From Arthrobacter sp. Bz4 (GTDB taxonomy: Bacteria; Actinomycetota; Actinomycetes; Actinomycetales; Micrococcaceae): 64,000 nucleotides of DNA. Shown here one piece after another: positions 7,537 to 15,450 of the stretch; positions within the stretch are counted from its first letter, which is position 1, and the number at the start of each line of letters is the position of its first letter. Location: contig NZ_QDAE01000006.1 of assembly GCF_003075455.1 (NCBI RefSeq), positions 111,650 to 175,649 on the forward strand, in the 5' to 3' direction. The position numbers and the translations under genes were made by a program. The notes beneath the pieces are model-generated. The model worked only from the letters and a program-made list of their open reading frames with translations. It was not told the DNA's origin and did not search any database.

Positions 7537-9993
7537 ATGACTGGGGACAGAACCCGCGGCCAGTTGCTTTCGCAACTGGAGGTGCTGCTTCGTCGCGGAG
7601 TGTCGGTGGTCGTCGAAGGCCAATTCGGTTCCGGAAAAACGGAGTCCCTGAAGATCGCTGCCCGGTCGCTTGAGTCCGACCGAACCATTGTGCGCCTCCG
7701 CGGAACCCCCCGAGGCACCAAGACCGCATACCTGGCGCTCGCAGACCTGGTCAGGGTCCGTCCAGGCACGGTCCCACACCCGGCCGTGATGTTCGCCCAG
7801 CTCGCCCAGCGGCTGAGGAAGCTGGCCGTTGAACGCCCGGTGATCCTCCTGATCGACAATTTCGATTTCCTCGACCCGCAGAGCAGGGCCATGTGCACCA
7901 TGCTGCTGGAAATGCCCTCGGTAACCCTCCTGGTCTCCTGCAACCGGGTCGAGGACACCCCCGAACTTCGCGCGGCCGTCAACAGCCGCACCATGGAAGC
8001 CCTCACCCTTTCCTCGCTATCGGTTGCCGAGGGTAGGGAGGTTATCGAGCGCTTCCTCGGGGGCGAGGTCTCGACTTCGGTTGTTAACTCGCTGCACGCC
8101 CATTCCAGAGGCAATGCAAGGATTCTGACCATGCTCGCCGCGCATGGTCGCGAGAACGGCAACATTGCACACGTCGACGGACTCTGGCGCACCACCGCCC
8201 ACTACGCCGAGCCCTTCACCAGTAGCTCATTGCGCAGCGGCCTGGCGGTGCTGCAATCGCGGCTGAACGCCGATGAACGCGCCGCATTGGAAGTACTTGC
8301 TGCGGCCGGATCAGTCCACATTGATGTGCTGGCACGCCACTGCGATATGCGGGCACTCGAACACCTGCAGCGCGAAGGCATGGTGGACGCCCGCGACGGC
8401 GGAAACACCTACTGGCTGCATAGCAAAGGGCTGGCCCACATTCTGCGGCAGACTCTGGGGGACGCCAGAAGCCGTCAGATCTGGACCGAAATCGTGGAGC
8501 CCGGGATGGCCCTCCGAGGGGTACGCCCACCGGGCGCGAACATTGTTTGGGCGCTCCAACGCGGAATCGAGGTCAATGACACGGCCCTCCTGAACGCCGC
8601 CGACGACGCGATGCGCGCCTATTCCCCCCGCATCGCCCTCGATCTGGTTTCCGCCGTGAAACGGAAGACTGAACTCTCGGCCCGGGTGCAAGCGGAAGCC
8701 CACTGGTTCCTCGGGCAGGTGGAGGAGGGCCGGCGTGCCCTGGATGGTCAGGCCGACGCGCCGGAGGCGTCGACCGCACCGGCCGTCGATGACGCGGCAA
8801 CCAGCCAACTGGTCCGGTCTGTCTTCGCGGCCGATGATGTGGCCTGGGATGAGGACCCGGAGCAGCTGACCGAGGACCCGCTGCGGCAGCTGCTGATTCA
8901 CCGGCGGACCGGCAACTACCCCGCCCTGTTGTACGTCTTCCGCGCGAACAGTTTTCCTTCGGGTTCGGACGCCCGCTACCTGGTCACAATGCTGGCCGCG
9001 GAGGCCTATGCCGCGTGTGGAGACTCGGCGCGGGCACGACTCATGACCATCGAATGCGGGCTCGTGGCTGGGAGCGTCCGGTCCGCCGTCGTGCGTGAAC
9101 TTGGTGAAACCGCCCACTACCGGGTGCTGTTCCTCAACGGCGAGTGGCGGGTGCTCACTGACATGCTCTCCCAGCACGTACTGCGACGGCCAGGCCGCTT
9201 GTTGTTTGGCGAACAGTCGACCCTGTCGCTCCCACGCCTGATCTCCCGAGAGTCGCGGGACGGCGTCATCGCCGGAGATCGTAGTGCGGCGCGTCCCGCT
9301 GACCTGTTCGCCTGGTTTATCCAACGGTCGGCGGACCTGTTCGCCCTGCAAGGCTCAGGCCGTTCACCGGCCACCGGGTTGCAGGAATTGGCGGGGGACA
9401 GGAAGCTCACCGGCCTGTTTGGGCTGCAGCTGTTCGCGCTGGGTTCCCTGGTGCTCTTGCAGGGGGAAGGCGACACGGAGGCTGCCCTCGCTGACCATTT
9501 CAACGAACTGGACCTCAAGCGCCTCGAACGGTGCGCCCGAAACACGTCGGGCCCACTGGCTCGGCAGTTGGGGCTCCTCGCCGAAGGTCTGCTGGCCGGC
9601 GATCCAGCTACCCTCGTCCGGGCAGCGCAGGTCGCCGCCCGCCACGGAAACGTCGGACTGTCGGCCGTGGCCGCCACTCTCGCCTCGCGGGCTGCTGGCA
9701 GGATCAAACAACCCGAGGTCCAGCGGGCTGCGCAGGTACTGGTGCCTGGTTCGGATTCCCGCCCCACCATGCCTGAGGACACCTCGATGCTGACCCGCCG
9801 AGAGCGTCAGGTGGTTGATCTCGCTATGTCCCGCAGCAAGAACTCGGAGATCGCCGCAGTCCTTGGCATTTCACCGCGGACAGCCGAACGCCACCTTCAA
9901 AACGCCTACCGCAAACTGGGTGTCTCCACCCGCGAGCAGTTGCGGCTCGTGCTGCAGTCACCGGATGGCGCCGCCGAATCGGGCGGTGCGTGA
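7537..9993 (+). CDS. Large LuxR-family (LAL-type) ATPase regulator
   Basis: An 818-residue regulator with an STAND-like ATPase domain and a LuxR helix-turn-helix at the end. Walker A GQFGSGKT is at residues 28-35 and a Walker B-like segment VILLIDNFDFLD near residues 105-116. The middle is helical and repeat-like. The C-terminal 65 residues read LTRRERQVVDLAMSRSKNSEIA, then ISPRTAERHLQNAYRKLGV, a standard LuxR DNA-binding domain. The ATG at 7537 has GGGGATAGGT before it and is preferred over a TTG at 7495. It overlaps the next LuxR-type gene by four bases, so the two proteins are made together and may work as a pair. Confidence 0.85.
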   Translation: MTGDRTRGQLLSQLEVLLRRGVSVVVEGQFGSGKTESLKIAARSLESDRTIVRLRGTPRGTKTAYLALADLVRVRPGTVPHPAVMFAQLAQRLRKLAVERPVILLIDNFDFLDPQSRAMCTMLLEMPSVTLLVSCNRVEDTPELRAAVNSRTMEALTLSSLSVAEGREVIERFLGGEVSTSVVNSLHAHSRGNARILTMLAAHGRENGNIAHVDGLWRTTAHYAEPFTSSSLRSGLAVLQSRLNADERAALEVLAAAGSVHIDVLARHCDMRALEHLQREGMVDARDGGNTYWLHSKGLAHILRQTLGDARSRQIWTEIVEPGMALRGVRPPGANIVWALQRGIEVNDTALLNAADDAMRAYSPRIALDLVSAVKRKTELSARVQAEAHWFLGQVEEGRRALDGQADAPEASTAPAVDDAATSQLVRSVFAADDVAWDEDPEQLTEDPLRQLLIHRRTGNYPALLYVFRANSFPSGSDARYLVTMLAAEAYAACGDSARARLMTIECGLVAGSVRSAVVRELGETAHYRVLFLNGEWRVLTDMLSQHVLRRPGRLLFGEQSTLSLPRLISRESRDGVIAGDRSAARPADLFAWFIQRSADLFALQGSGRSPATGLQELAGDRKLTGLFGLQLFALGSLVLLQGEGDTEAALADHFNELDLKRLERCARNTSGPLARQLGLLAEGLLAGDPATLVRAAQVAARHGNVGLSAVAATLASRAAGRIKQPEVQRAAQVLVPGSDSRPTMPEDTSMLTRRERQVVDLAMSRSKNSEIAAVLGISPRTAERHLQNAYRKLGVSTREQLRLVLQSPDGAAESGGA

Positions 9994-12605
9994 AGAGGGT
10001 GTCCCCCGCCGGCAAGCTGACACGGAGCATCCTCGACGAGGTACTCCACGCCGCGGGACGGGAACTCGTCACCGCCCGCTCTGGGGGGCTGCTCCTCACG
10101 ACGTCGACGGTTTTCGGCGGGGACTTCCTCCTCACGCGCGTTCTTGCGTCCGCCGATCCCTTTTATACGGTCAGTGTGCAGGGAACGGAGTCGTTTTCGG
10201 ATGTTCCGTACGCGCCGCTGGCACCCTTGCTCCAGGATTCTCCGGACATCGACTTCGAGTCGGAGCTGGACGTCCTCTCCGCGGTTCGCGATCGGATCCA
10301 GCGACTGACTGGGGGGCGGAGCTGTGTTGTGGTGGTGCGTGGACCGGAGCATCTCGATTCGGCGAGTATCGCCCTGTTGACTAGGCTCGCCGAGTCGCCC
10401 TCGGTCGGCTTGCTGATCCGGAGCGGCCCCCGCAGCAAGCTACCGCTGGACCTGGAACTCGTCCTTGCTGACGGTTTTATCGAGGAGGTTCACATCCCGG
10501 TGCTGACCGCCGCCGACGTCAGGGAGTACTTCGATTCCATCCTGGGAGCCACCCTCCCGATGTTGTCCAGCACCCTGGTCTGCGACGTCATCGGTGGGAG
10601 TCCGGTCCTGCTGGAAATGGTGACCCGGGACGGCGAACTGAAGGACCTGATCCAACTGCGCGACGGCGTCTGGATCCTGCCGCGTGAACTCAGCCTGACC
10701 GACCGGATGGCCGAGCGCATTTTCAGCCTGATCGCCGATTATGCTCCGGAGGAGACCGACGTTCTCCTGACTGTTGCGCTCGCCCACCAGATACCGGTCG
10801 AGGTGGCGGTCCACTTTTGGGGGGTGGACCCGGTCAACGCCTTGTTGCTGGAGGGTGCGCTCTCCAGGGAAGAAGATGCCGGGACGATCTGGCTGCGCGC
10901 GGCGCCGCCCATCCTCGGCGCAGCTATCCGGCACCAGGTTGAACCTTTCCGGTCCCGACGGCTCTGGGAGAACGTCCACGAGCACCTCACCGACCTCACG
11001 AACACCCCGGGCATCATCCACCGGGTGCTGTGGAAACTGTCAGTCGGGGTCACCGTCGACGACCATGAGGTGCTGACCGCTGCCACGATGGCGAACCGCC
11101 TCGACCAGCCAGACACGGCGGAACTCCTGCTCCGCCGGCTACCGTCCGATGTTGCAGCGGACCACTCCGGCGTCTTTGCAGCTGCAGAGGTGCAGCGTGC
11201 ACGCACCGAGTTCTATAACGGCCGAACCGACCTCGCCCTGGCGCGCCTCCGACGGCTCGTTCTCAGCGATCCCGGATCCGAGGTCCTGATCTCGGTGATC
11301 CACTTCATCTTTCAAATTAATCTCGCCACGGGGTTGGGAGCATCCGCACTCTCCGAGGCGATCCGGCGTCACACAGCGACTGGCCCGGCGGGCAAGGCCT
11401 ACGAAAGCACCCTGATCGTGCGGCTGGGCCGCGAGCTGCAGCAGCTCACCGCCGGAATCATCCCCAAGAACCCGGTGGTCGAAGCAACCGGGGTGCCGCA
11501 GGATCCCCGGGAAGCGCTTTGCTGGCATCTCGTCTCGGGTGAGCTGCTCTACCGGCGCGGCGACCTCCTGGGCGCAGCAGCAGAACTGGACCTCGCGCTG
11601 GACCTGGTGCTCGATCATGAGCACCTGCGCAACCATGGCGGATACATCGTGACCCGGCTGATGTTCCTGCTGGCCGGAGGCGGCTTCTGGGACGAGCTGG
11701 CGGCACTCCAAACCAAGGTGACGGCCCGCCGGGCTCCCTGGATCAAGCGGTTCACCGGGTTTTGGGAGCTGGTTGAGGGGCTGACAGCGCTCCGGAGGGG
11801 ACGGCCCCTGACCGCACTCGCGCACTTCAGGACAGCTGTTGTGGTTCTCCGGGCACGCGACATCAAGCAGTTCAGGCCCCTCGCCGCCGCGCTTGCTACC
11901 TATACGGCGTGGCTTATCGGCGATCCGAGTCTGAGCGATTTCGTGGGGGAGTACCGGAGGCTTACCCACCTCGGACCGCCGGAACGCCGGATGCTCGCCG
12001 AAGCCTACATGGCCGTGGTGGGTGAGGCTCCGGCCAGCGCCTCAACGCGTCAGCGCGGACTGATCCCGGTTGAGGCAGCAAATCCGCAGATTCGCGCCGA
12101 GCTGAGTGTCCTGCGGGTGCAGATCGGCGCCGATGACGCCGTCGACGTCGCCATCGAACGTACCGCTGGACTTTCTGATCCGCGCGCCCAAAGCCTTCAC
12201 ACAGTGCTGACCGCGCTCGCCTCCGGAAGCGTGAGCGAGCTGGTTGACGCAGCAGAGTTTTGCCTCGACCGGGGGCAGGACCTGTTGGTTCCGGTCTGTC
12301 TGGGGGTCCTGCTGACCCAGTCGCCGGGATCGAACAGCAAGGTGGTGCGTAGTGCCTCGAAGCTGCTCGCTCGGCTCGACCCCGAACTTCAGCGGCTACA
12401 CCCCCAGCTGGCGTCGCTGCGTCACGCCACCCGCCTCACCTCGCGTGAGGCAACCATCGCCGCTGACGTCGCTGCCGGGAAGACCGCCAAGCAGATCGCC
12501 AAGCAATACGGAGTGTCGATCAGGACGGTCGACGGGCACGTGGAAAGCGTCCTCACAAAGCTGGGATTGTCGTCCCGGAAGGACATCGGAAAGCGTTCAC
12601 CGTAG
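9990..12605 (+). CDS. Second LuxR-family regulator with degenerate ATPase
   Basis: An 871-residue homologue of its upstream neighbour, with a C-terminal LuxR helix-turn-helix (LTSREATIAADVAAGKTAKQ, then VSIRTVDGHVESVLTKLGL). Where the neighbour has its P-loop, this one reads TTSTVFGGDFLLTR, without the GKT needed for nucleotide binding. The Walker B position reads VVVRGPEHLD rather than an Asp pair in the usual place. It is therefore probably unable to hydrolyse ATP. The start is GTG within the overlapping GTGA of the upstream stop, so translation is coupled. A 363-base non-coding stretch follows. Targets are unknown. Confidence 0.8.
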   Translation: MKRVSPAGKLTRSILDEVLHAAGRELVTARSGGLLLTTSTVFGGDFLLTRVLASADPFYTVSVQGTESFSDVPYAPLAPLLQDSPDIDFESELDVLSAVRDRIQRLTGGRSCVVVVRGPEHLDSASIALLTRLAESPSVGLLIRSGPRSKLPLDLELVLADGFIEEVHIPVLTAADVREYFDSILGATLPMLSSTLVCDVIGGSPVLLEMVTRDGELKDLIQLRDGVWILPRELSLTDRMAERIFSLIADYAPEETDVLLTVALAHQIPVEVAVHFWGVDPVNALLLEGALSREEDAGTIWLRAAPPILGAAIRHQVEPFRSRRLWENVHEHLTDLTNTPGIIHRVLWKLSVGVTVDDHEVLTAATMANRLDQPDTAELLLRRLPSDVAADHSGVFAAAEVQRARTEFYNGRTDLALARLRRLVLSDPGSEVLISVIHFIFQINLATGLGASALSEAIRRHTATGPAGKAYESTLIVRLGRELQQLTAGIIPKNPVVEATGVPQDPREALCWHLVSGELLYRRGDLLGAAAELDLALDLVLDHEHLRNHGGYIVTRLMFLLAGGGFWDELAALQTKVTARRAPWIKRFTGFWELVEGLTALRRGRPLTALAHFRTAVVVLRARDIKQFRPLAAALATYTAWLIGDPSLSDFVGEYRRLTHLGPPERRMLAEAYMAVVGEAPASASTRQRGLIPVEAANPQIRAELSVLRVQIGADDAVDVAIERTAGLSDPRAQSLHTVLTALASGSVSELVDAAEFCLDRGQDLLVPVCLGVLLTQSPGSNSKVVRSASKLLARLDPELQRLHPQLASLRHATRLTSREATIAADVAAGKTAKQIAKQYGVSIRTVDGHVESVLTKLGLSSRKDIGKRSP

Positions 12606-12968
12606 CGGCGGATCCAGAAAAGGAAAAAACTACGTAGCGTCTTCGAAAAGTCGGGTAGTACCTGCGTAGTGATGGTAAGCGGTTCGCAGCCTATGTTGAT
12701 TACAGGGAAGAAATTCCCAGGTCGGTGCAGACACCAGCACTGAAGCTTAGAGCCGGAGGCGGCGGAGGGACTCCCCAACGAACCTCGCCGCCTCTGCCTC
12801 CGCCAGTGTGGAGGGCAGCATCGACCGAAGCGGAACACCGACCGCTGACCCACAGATCGGAGCGGTTTCCCGGGGCGAGAGCCGGGAAGCCGCTCTTTCT
12901 GTTGGATCCCTGGAAGTGGCGATCCGAGGTGCGTCACCCTGGCGGGGAAACACCATAGACTTCAGGCC
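12606..12968 (+). other. 363-base gap with palindromic TAC/GTA motifs and a GC-rich hairpin
   Basis: No convincing gene; a 23-codon frame from ATG 12672 has no ribosome site. The first 80 bases contain the palindrome CTACGTAG, then GGTAGTACC, then GCGTAGTGATGG, which resemble the TAC-containing half-sites of LuxR/NarL-type proteins. A 9-bp stem (GAGGCGGCG with CGCCGCCTC) follows near 12752-12795 and could be a weak terminator. The last bases hold the sixA -10 box TAGACT. Confidence 0.4.
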
Positions 12969-13493
12969 ATGGCATCTCACCACCTCAAACGGCTCATGCT
13001 GCTGCGGCACGCCAAATCGGACTGGCCGCGCAACGTCGAAGACTTTGAGCGTCCGCTCAGCACCCGCGGGCACCGTGATGCACCGTTGCCCGGGCTCTGG
13101 ATGGTGGAAAACGACTCCGTCCCGGACCTTATTCTGTGCTCGTCCGCCCTGCGCACGCGGCAGACCTGCACCTGGGTCTGTAAGGAGCTCGGTGATAAGG
13201 CGCCGACCCCCAAACTTGAGGACCGGCTGTACTCGGCGTCTGCGGCAGCGATCCTGGCGTTGATCAACCACGTTCCCGAGACGGTCACCAGCCTTCTGGT
13301 GATCAGCCATCTGCCCGGAGTCCAGGAACTCGCCATGCGGCTGGCCTCGGTGGATTCGGACGAGGAAGCGGTGATGGACATGGCGACCCACTACCCGACG
13401 TCGGGCCTGTCAGTCCTGCAGCACGACCGACGCTGGGCGGAGCTGGATGGCCGGGACGCCGTGATGACCAACTTCGTGGTGCAGCGGGCCTAG
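12969..13493 (+). CDS. SixA-type histidine phosphatase
   Basis: A 174-residue histidine phosphatase. The catalytic RHAKSDW is at residues 13-19, with His14 as the phospho-acceptor, and the second catalytic His is in VISHLPGVQELA. E. coli SixA acts on phosphohistidine in phosphotransfer proteins, but actinobacterial members of this size have no proven substrate. TAGACT seven bases before the ATG suggests a leaderless transcript. The 3' end overlaps the convergent flavoprotein gene by four bases. Confidence 0.85.
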   Translation: MASHHLKRLMLLRHAKSDWPRNVEDFERPLSTRGHRDAPLPGLWMVENDSVPDLILCSSALRTRQTCTWVCKELGDKAPTPKLEDRLYSASAAAILALINHVPETVTSLLVISHLPGVQELAMRLASVDSDEEAVMDMATHYPTSGLSVLQHDRRWAELDGRDAVMTNFVVQRA

Positions 13494-14905
13494 AGGCCGT
13501 ACTTCTCCAGCAGGCGTAGCCAGACTTCGCTGATGGTCGGGTAGGCCGGCACAGCGTGCCACAACCGGTCCAGTGGGACTTCCCCAGCGATCGCAATGGT
13601 CGCGGCATGCAGTAATTCAGCGACGTCCGGGCCGGCGAAGGTCATCCCGACCAGGACTTTACGATCCTCGTCCACCACCATCTGCGCCCACCCCTGATAG
13701 TTGTCGGCGTGGAGCGCGGACCCGGCCACCGCAATCTCCAGCGATGTCTCGCTGACGTTGAGGCCCGCGTCCTGCGCCTGCTCCAGGGTTCGCCCCGCCA
13801 TCGCGATTTCGGGGTCCGTGAAGACCACCTGCGGGACGGCGTACTGATCAGCGGAGGCGGCGTAGGCGCTCCAGTCCTCGACGGCGTCCTTGAGGGTGCC
13901 AGCCGCACGGGCGGCGATCGCCGAACCGGTGATCCTTGCCTCGTATTTACCCTGGTGGGTCAGCAGGACCTTGCCCGCGGCGTCGCCGACGGCATACAGC
14001 CAGTCGACCCCCTGTACCCGGCCCGACGGGTCGATGACGAGCTTCTTCGGGTCAAGACCGAAATCCTCCAGGCCGAGGCCGGCCAGGGCAGGGGACCGAC
14101 CGGTGGATACCAGTAGCTTCTCGGCGGTCACTGTCTCGCCACCTTCAAGGTGTACGGTCACCGAGCCGTTGTCCTGCTGCCTCACCGATTCGGTTGCAGT
14201 GTCAGTCCTGATGTCGATGCCGTCACTCTCAAGCCCCAGACGCACCAGTTTGCTGGCCGGGGCGGGGTAATTGGAGAGGAGGCCGCTGCGGGCAATAATC
14301 GTCACCGCCGAGCCGAGCCGGGCGAAGGCTTGTGCCAGTTCGGTGCCCGCGACACCGCCACCAAGGACGGCGAGGGACGTGGGGATCCGGGGTGTCGAGG
14401 TGGCTTCGCGGGTTCCCCAGAACTCAACCGTGTCCAGACCGTCGACCGGTGGGATGGTGGGCGTGGAGCCGGTCGCCAATACCACTGCAACCCGGGCGGC
14501 CAGGGGGGTGACGTCGTCGTCGTGATGCACCTCGACCGAACGCTCACCCGTGAGGCGTGCTGTGCCGCGGACCAGGGTGATTCCGCTGTCCTTCACCCAG
14601 TCGGCCTGCGACGAATCGTCCCAGTTGGATGTGAATTTGGTGCGACGATCCAGCACCTGCCCTGTGTCGAGGGAGCCGGTGACTGCTTCCCGGGAGCCGG
14701 CCACCGCCGAGGCGGCCTTTAGCGCCGTGCCGGGGCGCAGTAAGGCCTTGGACGGCATGCAGGCCCAGTAGGAGCATTCGCCGCCGACCAACTCAGCCTC
14801 GACCAGCGCCGCTGAGAGTCCCGCCCGCACCACGCGATCAGCCACATTCTCGCCGACAGCGCCAGCACCGATCACAATTACGTCAAAATCCCTGGAGTCG
14901 TTCAT
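13490..14905 (-). CDS. Dihydrolipoamide dehydrogenase-like pyridine nucleotide-disulfide oxidoreductase
   Basis: A 471-residue class I flavoprotein disulfide reductase. The FAD-binding glycine motif VIGAGAVGEN is at residues 11-20, the redox-active disulfide is Cys44/Cys49 in GGECSYWACMPSK, the NAD(P) motif VLGGGVAGTELAQ is near residue 180, and the second FAD motif YAVGDAAGK near residue 305. The dimerisation domain ends in HAVPAYPTISEVWL, which carries the catalytic His position. CSYWAC differs from the CLNVGC of true lipoamide dehydrogenases and from mycothione reductase, so the substrate is open. AAAGCT six bases before the ATG fits a leaderless start. Confidence 0.85.
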   Translation of the reverse strand: MNDSRDFDVIVIGAGAVGENVADRVVRAGLSAALVEAELVGGECSYWACMPSKALLRPGTALKAASAVAGSREAVTGSLDTGQVLDRRTKFTSNWDDSSQADWVKDSGITLVRGTARLTGERSVEVHHDDDVTPLAARVAVVLATGSTPTIPPVDGLDTVEFWGTREATSTPRIPTSLAVLGGGVAGTELAQAFARLGSAVTIIARSGLLSNYPAPASKLVRLGLESDGIDIRTDTATESVRQQDNGSVTVHLEGGETVTAEKLLVSTGRSPALAGLGLEDFGLDPKKLVIDPSGRVQGVDWLYAVGDAAGKVLLTHQGKYEARITGSAIAARAAGTLKDAVEDWSAYAASADQYAVPQVVFTDPEIAMAGRTLEQAQDAGLNVSETSLEIAVAGSALHADNYQGWAQMVVDEDRKVLVGMTFAGPDVAELLHAATIAIAGEVPLDRLWHAVPAYPTISEVWLRLLEKYGL

Positions 14906-14989
14906 GCCTTGAGCTTTTCACTGCCGGTGCGCCGGGGCAACCTTTGCCTGGCAGTTATCCAAAAGCCGGCACGCAAAAGCCTGGGCAAA

Positions 14990-15025
14990 AGAAAACACCC
15001 CCGGCCGAAGCCAGGGGCGTTTTCT
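14990..15025 (-). terminator. Terminator of tRNA-Arg
   Basis: A stem with arms AAAACACCCCCGG and CCAGGGGCGTTTT and a short loop. On the minus strand it is followed by TTTTCTTTT, so it ends the tRNA-Arg transcript. On the plus strand a T run also follows. Confidence 0.8.
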
Positions 15026-15045
15026 TTTTTGCTGGTGAAGCACTG

Positions 15046-15118
15046 TGCGCGCGAAGGGACTCGAACCCCCAACCTCCTGATCCGTAGTCAGGTGCTCTAT
15101 CCATTGAGCTACGCACGC
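15046..15118 (-). tRNA. tRNA-Arg (ACG)
   Basis: Minus-strand cloverleaf: acceptor GCGTGCG pairs with CGCGCGC (one G-U), discriminator A, D-arm AGCTCAATGGATAGAGC, anticodon stem CCTGA/TCAGG around CTACGGA. The anticodon ACG becomes ICG through TadA, which is encoded at 4759-5244. CCA is not encoded. Confidence 0.95.
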
Positions 15119-15276
15119 AATCTGGTCAACTTCGGCGATATGTTCAACGCATTCCTGCGTCAGTCACGCCGTTCTTGACCTTGGATAACTTTACAGCTAT
15201 TGCTGAGTTACGCCTAATTCGGGGGGAAGGTAGAAGCTTTTGGGCCAGCCACCGCGACATGCGCGACCGCTCGGAC

Positions 15277-15288
15277 TAGACCGGTCTA
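15277..15288. promoter_or_regulatory. Perfect 12-bp palindrome upstream of pckG
   Basis: TAGACCGGTCTA directly abuts the CRP-type site. It looks like an operator for a dimeric regulator, possibly GntR-type; the protein is unknown. Confidence 0.45.
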
Positions 15289-15304
15289 CGTGACCTTAAT
15301 CACA
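15289..15304. promoter_or_regulatory. CRP/GlxR-type binding site
   Basis: CGTGACCTTAATCACA matches the consensus TGTGA-N6-TCACA at nine of ten defined positions. Its centre lies about 52 bases upstream of the predicted pckG transcription start, a usual position for control by cAMP-responsive regulators such as corynebacterial GlxR. Confidence 0.65.
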
Positions 15305-15314
15305 TTGCGGGGTA

Positions 15315-15342
15315 TTGACAGCATCTCAACACCGTGGATTCT
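15315..15342 (+). promoter_or_regulatory. pckG promoter
   Basis: A perfect -35 TTGACA (15315-15320), a 16-base spacer, and -10 GATTCT (15337-15342). Confidence 0.6.
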
Positions 15343-15450
15343 AGGGAAATACCGTCGCAAACCCCATCCCGAGCCCGTTGATGGTGCAAGGGCTGGGAGT
15401 GACATGGACCATAGCATCGTTACACCACCCACCCAACGAAGGGACATGTT

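Larger units (their letters stand above)
15119..15450 (+). other. 332-base promoter region of pckG
   Basis: No gene. It contains a perfect 12-bp palindrome, a CRP/GlxR-type site and a sigma-70-type promoter, listed separately. From the predicted transcription start near 15349 the leader would be about 100 bases long, ending in GAAGGGA before the ATG. Confidence 0.6.

Noticed and set aside
11139..11969. 276-codon minus-strand frame in the second LuxR-type gene
   Set aside because: Antisense to a continuous coding frame with normal codon bias.
12672..12743. 23-codon frame in the gap before the SixA-like gene
   Set aside because: No ribosome site, no leaderless spacing and no recognisable peptide.
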